From positions 1 to 59,986 of the forward strand of contig CAYZDJ010000018.1 in NCBI GenBank assembly GCA_964477265.1: DNA of 59,986 bases, written 5' to 3'. A program made the position numbers and the translations under genes. Below, in pieces: positions 34,625-43,422 of the stretch. The notes under the pieces are model-generated. The model was given only the letters and a program-made list of their open reading frames with translations. It had not been told where the DNA came from and made no database searches. Numbering within the stretch: the stretch's first letter is position 1; the number at the start of each line of letters is the position of its first letter. This DNA comes from CAIVPM01 sp964477265 (GTDB taxonomy: Bacteria; Bacteroidota; Bacteroidia; Chitinophagales; Chitinophagaceae).

Positions 34625-35749
34625 ATGAAAAAAAATATTTTTTATTTTTTATTTTCTATTTGCTTAATCTCTTGTCAGCAGCATAGCTATAAAACCATTA
34701 CGGTTAAAGGAAATGTGCGGCATACAGATAATAATAAAATTTCTTTAGTCAGTTTTGGTTCAAATAACAATGCAGTTGTTTTAGATACCTGCACAATAAA
34801 TAAGCAAGGCAATTACACATTAAAATCTTTAAGTAATGACGAAGAGTTATATGCAATAAAAATTGAAGGGCAAAGTGAAATTTGGTTTGTAAACGATGTA
34901 AATGATATTACAATAAATATTGATTGTAATAATTATAAAAACTATACAACCATTGGCAGCAAAGCGTCTCAAAGCCTGCATAGTTTTGTTGGTGTGTTAG
35001 ATTCTGCAACTGCAATTCAAAAAAACATTGCAATAAATATTGATAGCTTAAGTAAGCAAAAAGGCAAAGACAGTTTATTGAACATTGCATCGAAAGAGAA
35101 AAAGGCAATAGGCAAATACATTGAGAATTATTGTAAAAATGCAATGTTGAATAACAATAGTGCAGCGTTGCAGTGTTTCTATTTATTCTACATGTCAAAA
35201 ATTCAAGTACTTGAAGCTACAGAAATAAATAGACTGATACAAACAGCAAGTTTAAAGCATCCAAACCATAGCCAACTAAACTGGTTAAAAAATGAGTATT
35301 CCAATTATGCAAAAGCCAATCCTGTATTGTTTTTAGTTGGTGATACTGCAGCAAATTTCAATTACATGGATATTGATTCCAATAAAATTTCTTTGCAATC
35401 CTTTGCTGGTAAATATTTGCTCATAAATTTCTGGGAAACAAAAAAGATGGATTGCATTAAAGAGAATGACAGGATAAAAGCATACTACAACAAATACAAG
35501 GATAAAAATTTTGATGTGTTAAGCATTTCTCTTGACAGCAACTACACTGCCTGGAATAAAATGGTGAGAAAAGATAGCTTACAATGGAAGCAGGTTAGGG
35601 ATACTATGTTTTTAAATGGCAACCTATATAAAAAATACCAGGTTTCATCTTTGCCCTATGGCGTATTAATTAATCCATCAAAAAAAATTGTTGCAATTGA
35701 TTTGACTGGCAATAAACTTAAAGAGAAATTGCAGGAGCTATTCGATTAA
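34625..35749 (+). CDS. TlpA-like thioredoxin-fold lipoprotein with DUF4369-like N-terminus, lacking CXXC
   Basis: 374 residues. The lipobox LISC (Cys17) follows a hydrophobic stretch (NIFYFLFSICLISC). The N-terminal part (about 20-110; TVKGNVRHTDNNKISLVS, YALKIEG-like YAIKIEGQSEIWFV) fits the DUF4369 domain found in Bacteroidota thiol-disulfide lipoproteins. The C-terminal part (about 235-374; GDTAANFNYMDIDSNKISLQ, SFAGKYLLINFWETKKMDC, FDVLSISLDS, SSLPYGVLINPSKKIVAID) has the thioredoxin fold. The active-site position usually W-x-x-W-C-x-x-C is here WETKKMDC, so only the second cysteine or none remains and redox activity is doubtful. Located in the periplasm. About 190 bases before actA, so it may or may not share its promoter. 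Confidence 0.85.
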   Translation: MKKNIFYFLFSICLISCQQHSYKTITVKGNVRHTDNNKISLVSFGSNNNAVVLDTCTINKQGNYTLKSLSNDEELYAIKIEGQSEIWFVNDVNDITINIDCNNYKNYTTIGSKASQSLHSFVGVLDSATAIQKNIAINIDSLSKQKGKDSLLNIASKEKKAIGKYIENYCKNAMLNNNSAALQCFYLFYMSKIQVLEATEINRLIQTASLKHPNHSQLNWLKNEYSNYAKANPVLFLVGDTAANFNYMDIDSNKISLQSFAGKYLLINFWETKKMDCIKENDRIKAYYNKYKDKNFDVLSISLDSNYTAWNKMVRKDSLQWKQVRDTMFLNGNLYKKYQVSSLPYGVLINPSKKIVAIDLTGNKLKEKLQELFD

Positions 35750-35939
35750 GGGTTGCTGATTTTGATACTACTTTATTAGAATATTTTTTAAAAACTTACC
35801 TGCATTTTATCAACAATAAAATCAACTCCTAAAAAAAAGTTAAAAAAAATATTTCAATAAAGTTGTTTTGTCATCGCAGTGTCATATTTTCGCAGCCGAT
35901 TTTAGGAATTTTTCCAAATTAGAAACTCAGACTGTGAAT

Positions 35940-37187
35940 ATGAATTTTCACCCAAGATTAACAAAAACATTACTTACAAGTATATTCTTTATACTGTTTT
36001 CATTTACCAATATTGCTAAGGCTGAAGATGGCAAAAGTTTGTTCACTGCCAAGTGTGCAAGCTGCCATATTATGGGCCAAAAATCTACTGGTCCAAATTT
36101 GCAGGAAGTATATAGCCGTTGGAACAATGACAAAAATAAATTGCACGCTTGGGTAAAAAATAGTGGTGCATTTTTAAAGACTGGTGATAAATATGCAAAT
36201 GATTTGTTTAACGAGTTTGGTAAATCAAACATGACTGCATTTGAAGGTCAGTTAGATGATAAACAAATTGATTTAATACTTGACTATGCAGATAAATGGA
36301 AGCCTGCACCAAAAGTTGTTGCAATTGATGGGGAAGGGAAAGACTCTGACAGTTCATTACTTTTTGGAATCCTTACGTTAATATTAGCTGTTGTTGCATT
36401 TACATTAATGCAAGTAAATAGTAACCTAAAAAAATTATCAGACGATAAAGAAGGAATTCCTGCTGCTGAACCAGTACCAGTTTGGAAAAACAGAACTTAT
36501 ATTGCTTTTGGAATTATAGTTTTAGTGGTTATTGGCGGTTACTTAACAGCTAAAGGAGCAATAGGATTTGGCAGAAATAAAAACTACACACCAGAGCAAC
36601 CTATTTTCTATTCTCATAAAGTTCATGCTGGTGTTAACCAAATAAATTGCCAGTATTGCCATGGTGGTGTTAATGATGGAAAACATGCAAACATTCCAAG
36701 TGTAAATGTGTGTATGAACTGCCACATGACTATTAGTGAATACAAAGGCACAGAAAAATTAATTACTGCTGAAGGAGAAGAAGTGAATGGTACTGCAGAA
36801 ATTCAAAAATTATACAAATACGCAGGATACACGCTAGGTAAGCCTTTTGATGCTACTAAAGCACAAGCAATTCCTTGGACAAAAATCCACAATTTACCTG
36901 ACCACGTTTATTTTAACCATAGCCAACACGTAGTTGCTGGTAAGCAACAATGCCAAACCTGCCATGGTGAAATTACAAAAATGGACGAGGTTAAACAGTT
37001 CAGCGATTTAAGCATGGGTTGGTGTATCAATTGTCACAGAGAAACAAAAGTTCAATTTAAAGAAAACGGTTTTTATAGTATTTATCAAAAATACCATGAT
37101 GATTTAAAGAGTGGTAAAATGGATAGCACAAAAGGAGTTACTGTAGAAAAAATTGGTGGAACAGAGTGTCAGAAATGTCACTATTAA
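35940..37187 (+). CDS. actA: Alternative complex III subunit A, multiheme cytochrome c
   Basis: 415 residues from ATG 35940, the start that opens the signal peptide (ending NIAKAED). It is a periplasmic multiheme c-type cytochrome of alternative complex III (quinol:cytochrome c oxidoreductase). Six CXXCH sites are visible: CASCH at 39-43 in an N-terminal cytochrome c-like domain, then CQYCH, CMNCH, CQTCH, CINCH and CQKCH in the C-terminal multiheme domain. Two hydrophobic segments (about 140-160 and 183-203) separate the domains. ActA is generally described as pentaheme, so the N-terminal domain adds a sixth site. It is first of the actABCDEF-coxBA operon. Confidence 0.93.
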   Translation: MNFHPRLTKTLLTSIFFILFSFTNIAKAEDGKSLFTAKCASCHIMGQKSTGPNLQEVYSRWNNDKNKLHAWVKNSGAFLKTGDKYANDLFNEFGKSNMTAFEGQLDDKQIDLILDYADKWKPAPKVVAIDGEGKDSDSSLLFGILTLILAVVAFTLMQVNSNLKKLSDDKEGIPAAEPVPVWKNRTYIAFGIIVLVVIGGYLTAKGAIGFGRNKNYTPEQPIFYSHKVHAGVNQINCQYCHGGVNDGKHANIPSVNVCMNCHMTISEYKGTEKLITAEGEEVNGTAEIQKLYKYAGYTLGKPFDATKAQAIPWTKIHNLPDHVYFNHSQHVVAGKQQCQTCHGEITKMDEVKQFSDLSMGWCINCHRETKVQFKENGFYSIYQKYHDDLKSGKMDSTKGVTVEKIGGTECQKCHY

Positions 37188-37213
37188 TAAATTAGGCAAT
37201 TAGTTAATTAGCC

Positions 37214-37266
37214 AATTCGACAATTTATAGTATTGTCGAATTAATAAATTGTTGAATTGTCGAATT
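37214..37266. repeat. Intercistronic inverted and direct repeat between actA and actB
   Basis: A perfect 11-bp inverted repeat AATTCGACAAT/ATTGTCGAATT with a 7-base loop lies at 37214-37242. A further direct copy of the right arm is at 37256-37266. It is 22 bases before the actB start and could be an RNA processing or stability element. Confidence 0.85.
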
Positions 37267-37287
37267 TTCAAAATTATCAAATCGAGT

Positions 37288-40200
37288 ATGTCTAAACATT
37301 GGCAAAGTTTTGGGGAATTAAATAACTCAGAGGCTTATAATAAGTCTTTGCAGGATGAGTTTAAAGAAGATCTTCCATTTGAAATGGATGGAAAGTTGCT
37401 TGACGCTCAAACACCTCGTCGTGATTTCTTGAAATATTTAGGATTTTCAACTGCTGCTGCTGCAATAGCTGCAAGTTGCGAAGTGCCTGTTAAAAAATCT
37501 ATTCCATTTGCCAACAGACCAGAAGATATAGTTCCTGGTGTTGCTAATTTTTATGCTACAACATATGTGCAAGATGGCGATGCAATAAGCATTTTAGCAA
37601 AAGTGAGAGATGGTCGTCCTATTAAAATTGAAGGTAATGAACTAAGCCCTGTAACTGGTGGTGGAACAAGTGCAAGAGTGCAAGCAAGTGTGTTGGATTT
37701 ATATGATGGTGCAAGATTAAAGTTTCCTACAATTGGTGGTAAAGAAGCAACTTTTGAAGCTATTGATAAAGAATTAGCAACTGCTTTAACAGGTAATGTT
37801 GTGTTGCTTTCTTCTACAATTAATTCACCTTCTTCATTAGAAGTAATTAATCAAATTAAAGCCAAAAACCCAAGTTTTAAACACGTTCAGTACGATGCCA
37901 TTTCTTACAGTGGTATTTTGAATGCAAATAAAATTTGCTATGGCAAACAAATAATACCAACTTACAAGTTTGATGCGGCTAAAGCAATTGTAAGTATTGG
38001 TGCAGATTTTTTAGGAACATGGATTAGCCCAGTTGAATATTCAAAAGGATATTCAAAAGGTAAAAAATTGAATCCTAAAAATCCTGAAATGAGCCGCCAC
38101 ATAGCGTTTGAAACTGTGGCAAGTTTAACAGGCTCAAATGCTGATGAAAGATTTTTACACAGACCAAGCGAAACTGGAGCAGTAGTTTTAGGATTGTTAA
38201 ATGCTATTAACGGGGCTGCTGTAAATGTATCAGACAAAAAATTAGCTGCAGGAATTGAAAAGGCTGCAAAAGCCTTGAAAGCTGCTAATGGTGAGGCTTT
38301 GGTGGTTTGTGGAAGTAACGATACTAATGTCCAAATTGTTGTAAATGCAATTAATGAAGCAATTGGTGCAAATGGCAAAACAATAGATTACAATACTGCC
38401 AATACCGCTCGTGCTGGTATAGATGCTGAATTTTCTGCATTGTTAGATAGCAAAGTTGATACATTAATCGTGTTAAACTCAAACCCAGCTTATACTTGGG
38501 GCGATAGTGCCAAAATAACAAACTGGATAAAAGGAATTGGCACAACAGTAAGCTTTAATGCACGTCAGGATGAAACTTCATTGCTTTGTAAATATCAGGT
38601 TCCATCTCACCATTATTTAGAAAGTTGGGGAGATGCTGAAATAGTTACTGGTCAATATTCATTTTTACAGCCTACTATTAACCCATTATTCAAAACACGC
38701 CAATGGCAAGATAGTTTATTAAAATGGAGTGGTAGTGCTGTTGATTATAACGCAACTTTAAAAACTTTTTGGGCTACTAAATTAGGTACAGAAAGTTGGG
38801 ATAAAGTTTTGCAAAATGGTGTATGGGCTGTTCCTGCACCTATGATTGCACCAGCTCAACCATCATTTATAAATGCTGGGGTAGAAGCTGCAAAATCTGC
38901 TTTGGCTGCAATGCCAGTAAGCAAAGGAGTTGAATTAGTTGCTTATCAAAAAGTAGCTATTGGTGCAGGTGAAGGAACAATGAATCCATGGTTAATGGAA
39001 ATGCCAGACCCTGTAACACGTGCTACATGGGACAACTACATTATTGTTTCTCCATCAAAAGCAAAAACTTTATTAAATATTGATTTGACTAACAATGGTC
39101 AGGCTGATGCTTATGAAGTGCAACCTAAAAAGAAAGTAGTTGAGTTAACTGTAGGTAATAAAAAAGTATCTCTTCCTGTTTTAATTATACCTGGCACACA
39201 CCCTGAAACAGTTGGTATTGCTGTAGGTTATGGAAGAAATAGTAAAATTGGTAAAGCTGCCAATAGTAATGATGAAAAACCTGTTGGTGCAAATGCTTAC
39301 CAGTTTACAAGCTTAAATAATGGTAGTGTAAGTTATGTTGCTAGTGATGTTAAGTTAAATCTTACATCAGAATTATATCCTGTAGCATTAACTCAAACTC
39401 ATAATATTTACAATACTCCTCATGGAAACAGAACTGAGGTGATGAAAGAGTTGACTCTTGCTGAATTAAAACATAATCCTAAAGAAGTATTAGAAGAAAG
39501 AGAAAAAGAAGTTGAAGCTTATGGTGGATTAGAAAAATTCAGAGAGGATGGTAGCATTTATAAACCTCTTCCAAAACCAGGTATTAAATGGGGTATGAGC
39601 ATTGATTTAAATGCTTGTAACGGTTGTGGTGCTTGTGTTATAGCTTGTCATACTGAAAATAATGTGCCTGTTGTAGGTAAGGCAGAAGTATTGCGTTTTC
39701 ATGATATGCACTGGTTAAGGATTGACAGGTACTACAGTGGTGAAGATATGGATAACCCAAGTGTGGTTTTTCAACCTATGCTTTGCCAGCATTGTGATAA
39801 TGCACCTTGCGAAAATGTGTGTCCTGTAGCTGCAACCAACCATAGCAGCGAAGGTTTAAACCAAATGACATATAACAGGTGTATTGGTACAAGGTATTGT
39901 GCTAATAACTGTCCATATAAAGTAAGAAGATTTAACTGGGGTGATTATACTGGCAGTGACAGTTTTGCTAACAACCAGGATGAAATGAATGATGCTGTAA
40001 TGTATATGAACGAAGATTTAACCAGAATGGTTTTAAATCCTGATGTTACAGTACGTTCAAGAGGTGTTATAGAAAAATGTAGCTTCTGTGTGCAACGTTT
40101 ACAGGAAGGTAAATTGAAAGCTAAAAAAGCAAGCCGTCCATTAATTGATTCAGATGTTACTGTGGCTTGTGCACAAGCTTGCCCTGGTGAGTGTATTACT

Positions 40201-40353
40201 TTTGGAAATGTTAACGATCCAAACAGTGCAGTAAGCAAATCAAGGGCAGAAAATGAAAACAGACTGTTCTATAGTTTAGAGCAATTGCACGTTATGCCAA
40301 ATGTTAACTACATGGCTAAAGTGAGAAACATAGAAGAGGAGCATAAAGCATAA
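37288..40353 (+). CDS. actB: Alternative complex III subunit B, iron-sulfur and molybdopterin-oxidoreductase-like protein
   Basis: 1021 residues from ATG 37288 (MSKHWQSFGEL). ActB is the large periplasmic subunit that carries iron-sulfur clusters and a molybdopterin-oxidoreductase-like fold without the cofactor. A twin-arginine motif RRDFLKYLG is preceded by the short TAT-variant N-terminus (HWQSFGELNN) typical of this subunit. The molybdopterin-like part covers about 60-740. The C-terminal ferredoxin-like domain holds NACNGCGACVIACHTENN, MLCQHCDNAPCENVCPVAA, NRCIGTRYCANNCPYK, and CSFCVQ / CAQACPGEC, giving about four clusters. Follows actA by 100 bases with a hairpin; actC follows by 99 bases. 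Confidence 0.96.
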   Translation: MSKHWQSFGELNNSEAYNKSLQDEFKEDLPFEMDGKLLDAQTPRRDFLKYLGFSTAAAAIAASCEVPVKKSIPFANRPEDIVPGVANFYATTYVQDGDAISILAKVRDGRPIKIEGNELSPVTGGGTSARVQASVLDLYDGARLKFPTIGGKEATFEAIDKELATALTGNVVLLSSTINSPSSLEVINQIKAKNPSFKHVQYDAISYSGILNANKICYGKQIIPTYKFDAAKAIVSIGADFLGTWISPVEYSKGYSKGKKLNPKNPEMSRHIAFETVASLTGSNADERFLHRPSETGAVVLGLLNAINGAAVNVSDKKLAAGIEKAAKALKAANGEALVVCGSNDTNVQIVVNAINEAIGANGKTIDYNTANTARAGIDAEFSALLDSKVDTLIVLNSNPAYTWGDSAKITNWIKGIGTTVSFNARQDETSLLCKYQVPSHHYLESWGDAEIVTGQYSFLQPTINPLFKTRQWQDSLLKWSGSAVDYNATLKTFWATKLGTESWDKVLQNGVWAVPAPMIAPAQPSFINAGVEAAKSALAAMPVSKGVELVAYQKVAIGAGEGTMNPWLMEMPDPVTRATWDNYIIVSPSKAKTLLNIDLTNNGQADAYEVQPKKKVVELTVGNKKVSLPVLIIPGTHPETVGIAVGYGRNSKIGKAANSNDEKPVGANAYQFTSLNNGSVSYVASDVKLNLTSELYPVALTQTHNIYNTPHGNRTEVMKELTLAELKHNPKEVLEEREKEVEAYGGLEKFREDGSIYKPLPKPGIKWGMSIDLNACNGCGACVIACHTENNVPVVGKAEVLRFHDMHWLRIDRYYSGEDMDNPSVVFQPMLCQHCDNAPCENVCPVAATNHSSEGLNQMTYNRCIGTRYCANNCPYKVRRFNWGDYTGSDSFANNQDEMNDAVMYMNEDLTRMVLNPDVTVRSRGVIEKCSFCVQRLQEGKLKAKKASRPLIDSDVTVACAQACPGECITFGNVNDPNSAVSKSRAENENRLFYSLEQLHVMPNVNYMAKVRNIEEEHKA

Positions 40354-40425
40354 TAAGGAATTGGGTATTAGGAATTAGTCTTTAGTTTTTAACTTTTGAC
40401 TTTAAAAATAAAATATTTAATCTAA

Positions 40426-40452
40426 ATAGTCCCTTTAGGGATTTAGGGTAAT
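40426..40452. repeat. Hairpin leader element before actC
   Basis: AGTCCC-TTTA-GGGATT is an imperfect hairpin directly followed by TAGGGTAAT, then the actC ATG. A near copy with TCCTTAAGGGG and TTGGGTAAT lies before actD (41948), and a weaker relative at 48304. Both actC and actD then continue ATGAGT. Confidence 0.7.
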
Positions 40453-41892
40453 ATGAGTTTAAAATACGAATCACAGTTAAGGGAACCATTGGTTTACGGT
40501 AACAAGACTTATCATCAGGTTACTGAAGACATTATTCGCCCTATTGAAGCCAAGCCAAGTAAACTTTGGTACATTGGTTTTTACATATCAGTAGCATTGT
40601 TAATGTTTGGTGTGTATTCTATTTATCGTGAGGTTACTTATGGTATTGGCCAGTGGAACTTGAATAAAACTGTGGGTTGGGGTTGGGATATCACCAACTT
40701 CGTTTGGTGGGTAGGTATTGGTCATGCTGGTACTTTGATTTCAGCTATCTTATTATTGTTCAGGCAAGGTTGGAGAACTGGTGTAAACCGTGCTGCAGAG
40801 GCAATGACAATTTTTGCGGTAATGTGTGCTGGTCAATTCCCCATATGGCATATGGGTCGTGTGTGGATGGCTTTCTTTGTAATGCCTTATCCAAACAGTC
40901 GTGGTCCATTATGGGTAAACTTTAACTCACCATTGCTTTGGGACGTATTTGCCATCTCAACTTATTTTACAGTATCATTATTATTCTGGTATAGTGGTCT
41001 AATACCAGATTTAGCAACAGTGCGTGATAGAGCAAAAACTAAATTGCGTAAACATTTATATGGTATTTCTTCATTTGGCTGGACAGGTAGCACAAAGCAC
41101 TGGCAACGCCATGAGAGTTTATCATTAGTATTAGCGGGTTTATCTACACCACTTGTATTGTCAGTACATACAATTGTATCTTTCGACTTCGCAACATCAG
41201 TAATTCCTGGTTGGCATACAACAATCTTTCCTCCATATTTCGTTGCAGGTGCTGTATTCAGTGGCTTCGCAATGGTACAATCCTTAATGGTTGTGGTAAG
41301 AAAAGTATTTGGAATGGAAGATTATATTACAATGGGACACATTGAAGCAATGAATAAAGTAATTGTATTAACTGGTTCAATTGTGGGTATTGCTTACTTA
41401 ACAGAATTATTTATGGGTTGGTATAGCCAAAGTAAATATGAAGGTTATACTTTCTGGTACAGCCGTGCTAATTTATTCAGTCCTTATGGTTGGAGTTATT
41501 GGGGAATGATGGCTTGTAACGTAATAAGTCCACAAATTTTCTGGAGCAGAAAAATGAGAAGAAACTTATATGTTACATTCTTTATGAGTGTGATTGTAAA
41601 TATTGGTATGTGGTTCGAGCGTTTCGTAATTATTGTTACATCAATTTACAGGGATTACCTTCCTTCAAGCTGGTCTGTTTATTACAGCCCATCAACATGG
41701 GAAATTGGTTTCTATTTAGGTTCTTTTGGATTATTCTTTACCTGCTTCTTCTTATTTGCCAAATATATGCCTGTAATTGCTGTAGCAGAAATTAAGTATG
41801 TATTAAAAATATCTGGAGAAAGTTATAAAGATGATATGAGTGCAATTGAGAAAAAAGAGGCTGGTGAATTTGCACATGAATATGCACATTAA
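40453..41892 (+). CDS. actC: Alternative complex III subunit C, NrfD-like quinol-binding membrane protein
   Basis: 479 residues with about ten hydrophobic segments, NrfD/PsrC-type. The start MSLKYESQLREPLVYG and RPIEAKPSKLWYIGFYIS lead into the first helix. Others contain WWVGIGHAGTLISAILLLFR, AMTIFAVMCAGQFPIWHMGR, LVLAGLSTPLVLSVHTIVSF and SVIVNIGMWFERFVIIVTSI. NrfD-type subunits bind menaquinol and may take part in proton translocation. The C-terminal tail is short and charged. Position between actB and actD is the standard actABCDEF order. Confidence 0.96.
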   Translation: MSLKYESQLREPLVYGNKTYHQVTEDIIRPIEAKPSKLWYIGFYISVALLMFGVYSIYREVTYGIGQWNLNKTVGWGWDITNFVWWVGIGHAGTLISAILLLFRQGWRTGVNRAAEAMTIFAVMCAGQFPIWHMGRVWMAFFVMPYPNSRGPLWVNFNSPLLWDVFAISTYFTVSLLFWYSGLIPDLATVRDRAKTKLRKHLYGISSFGWTGSTKHWQRHESLSLVLAGLSTPLVLSVHTIVSFDFATSVIPGWHTTIFPPYFVAGAVFSGFAMVQSLMVVVRKVFGMEDYITMGHIEAMNKVIVLTGSIVGIAYLTELFMGWYSQSKYEGYTFWYSRANLFSPYGWSYWGMMACNVISPQIFWSRKMRRNLYVTFFMSVIVNIGMWFERFVIIVTSIYRDYLPSSWSVYYSPSTWEIGFYLGSFGLFFTCFFLFAKYMPVIAVAEIKYVLKISGESYKDDMSAIEKKEAGEFAHEYAH

Positions 41893-41894
41893 CC

Positions 41895-41914
41895 TTATTC
41901 CCTCAAGGGGATAA
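41895..41914 (+). other. Hairpin immediately after actC
   Basis: TTATTCCC-TCAA-GGGGATAA forms an 8-bp stem with one T-G pair three bases after the actC stop. No U tract follows, so it is more likely an mRNA stability or processing hairpin than a terminator. Confidence 0.6.
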
Positions 41915-41947
41915 AAGAAAAGTATAATTCTATTATATAACATAAAT

Positions 41948-41971
41948 AACTCCTTAAGGGGTTTGGGTAAT
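41948..41971. repeat. Hairpin leader element before actD
   Basis: ACTCC-TTAA-GGGGT followed by TTGGGTAAT and the actD ATG. It is the near copy of the element before actC (40426). Confidence 0.7.
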
Positions 41972-42553
41972 ATGAGTAAAAAGAAATTTGTTGTTGGATG
42001 TTTTGATACTGAGGATACATTGTTTCCTGCAGTAAAAAAAGTACGCACAGCAGGATATAAAATTAAGGATGTTTACACGCCATTTGCTGTTCATGGTTTA
42101 GATGGAGCTTTGGGAATGCGTGAAACAAGTTTGCATACTGCTGGTTTTATTTATGGTATCACAGGTACCACAACAGCTATCAGTTGCATCAGTTGGATTT
42201 TTACAAAAGACTGGCCTTTGGATATTGGTGGTAAACCACACTTTGCTTTACCAGCATGGATTCCAATTATGTTTGAGTTAACTGTATTATTTGCAGCAGT
42301 AGGTATGGTTCTTACTTTTTGCTACATCTGCCAGTTAGCACCATTTGTTAAAAAGCATCACTTCAACCCAAGGGCAACAGACGATTTATTTGTAATGGCT
42401 ATTGAGTGTAACGATAAAACAAATACACAAGAGGCAGAAGCATTTTTACAAAGCTGTGGTGCAATAGAAATTAAAACAGAAATTGCTGAAGATGGTTGGT
42501 GGATTGGAAGGTATGATAAAGATGAAGCACCATTTGGAATGCAGTTGGCATAA
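41972..42553 (+). CDS. actD: Alternative complex III subunit D (DUF3341 membrane protein)
   Basis: 193 residues from ATG 41972; a TTG three codons upstream is less likely. The N-terminal cytoplasmic part KKFVVGCFDTEDTLFPAVKK and YTPFAVHGLDGALG matches the DUF3341 family that is ActD. Two hydrophobic segments (about 50-70, TAGFIYGITGTTTAISCISW; about 95-120, PIMFELTVLFAAVGMVLTFC) are followed by a C-terminal domain with NDKTNTQEAEAFLQSCGAIE. It stands in its usual place between actC and actE; an anchor or assembly role is assumed. Confidence 0.95.
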   Translation: MSKKKFVVGCFDTEDTLFPAVKKVRTAGYKIKDVYTPFAVHGLDGALGMRETSLHTAGFIYGITGTTTAISCISWIFTKDWPLDIGGKPHFALPAWIPIMFELTVLFAAVGMVLTFCYICQLAPFVKKHHFNPRATDDLFVMAIECNDKTNTQEAEAFLQSCGAIEIKTEIAEDGWWIGRYDKDEAPFGMQLA

Positions 42554-42592
42554 TAAATTAAGAATATAGAGTTATGAATTATGAATTGATAA

Positions 42593-42627
42593 CTTTTTGA
42601 TTTTGACTTTTCACTTTTGACTTTTAT
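42593..42627. repeat. Low-complexity TTTTGACTTTT-type tract
   Basis: The spacer ahead of actE carries repeated GACTTTT/CACTTTT units and, before them, ATGAATTATGAATT. A shorter relative, TTTTTAACTTTTGACTTTA, is in the actB-actC spacer near 40385. Such tracts are frequent in Bacteroidota intergenic DNA. Confidence 0.55.
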
Positions 42628-42628
42628 A

Positions 42629-43306
42629 ATGAAGAAAATATTTTTAATATCAAGTTTGGTTATTGCAATTTTTATCACAAGTTGTAGTGATAATGGCGAT
42701 CGTAACCCGCATAATATTTATATGCCAGATATGGCTTATAGCAGAGCTTATGAAACTTATGCTTACAGGGATTCTGCTGTGTTTACAACCAATGATGGTG
42801 AGCGTGGAAAGAAAATATTTTATAATAATTTACCTGTAGAAGGTACAATAGCTCGTGGTGAAGAAATGCCTTTTGCGTTGGCAAAAGATGCAGCTGGCGA
42901 TACAACAAATTATATAAAATCAAAAGATATCAAAAGCCCTGTAGATACAATGACTGCTGCACAGTTGGTAGAAGCAGAAAGACAATATTTGATTAACTGT
43001 GGTATTTGCCATGGTAAAGCGTTAGATGGAAATGGCCCATTGTACAAAGGTGGAGAAGGTCCATTTGCAGCAAAACCTGCAACATTGGTAGGAGATGCTA
43101 AGCTTGAAGCAATGCCTGAAGGTCAAATGTTTTACAGTGTAACTTATGGTAAAGGTCAAATGGGAAGCTATGCATCTCAATTAACAAGAAAACAACGTTG
43201 GGAAATAATAGCTTATATCAAAGCAAAACAAAAAAAGGCAGTTGATACAAAAACTGCAAGTGCAGCACCAGCAGCAACTGCTGACGCTACAGCAAAAAAA
43301 GGTTAA
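42629..43306 (+). CDS. actE: Alternative complex III subunit E, monoheme cytochrome c lipoprotein
   Basis: 225 residues from ATG 42629; an upstream TTG is less likely. The lipobox ITSC (Cys about 20) follows KKIFLISSLVIAIF, so it is an anchored lipoprotein. NIYMPDMAYSRAYETY near the N-terminus is a characteristic ActE stretch. One heme site CGICHG lies about residues 126-131, and the distal Met probably lies in YGKGQMGSYASQLTRKQRW. The last ~20 residues are an Ala/Thr/Lys-rich tail. It probably passes electrons from the complex to the oxidase. Confidence 0.95.
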   Translation: MKKIFLISSLVIAIFITSCSDNGDRNPHNIYMPDMAYSRAYETYAYRDSAVFTTNDGERGKKIFYNNLPVEGTIARGEEMPFALAKDAAGDTTNYIKSKDIKSPVDTMTAAQLVEAERQYLINCGICHGKALDGNGPLYKGGEGPFAAKPATLVGDAKLEAMPEGQMFYSVTYGKGQMGSYASQLTRKQRWEIIAYIKAKQKKAVDTKTASAAPAATADATAKKG

Positions 43307-43422
43307 AAAAAGATTGCGGTTGAGAATAAAAATTCTTTCTTAACCATTAGATATTTAAAAAAGTTAATTAGAGTTTAGGTTATATATAAATACCAAATTC
43401 GTAATTTATAATTAAAGAAAAG

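Noticed and set aside
41895..41914. Hairpin after actC as a transcription terminator
   Set aside because: No U tract follows and actD, actE and actF continue on the same strand with their normal order, so transcription must pass.
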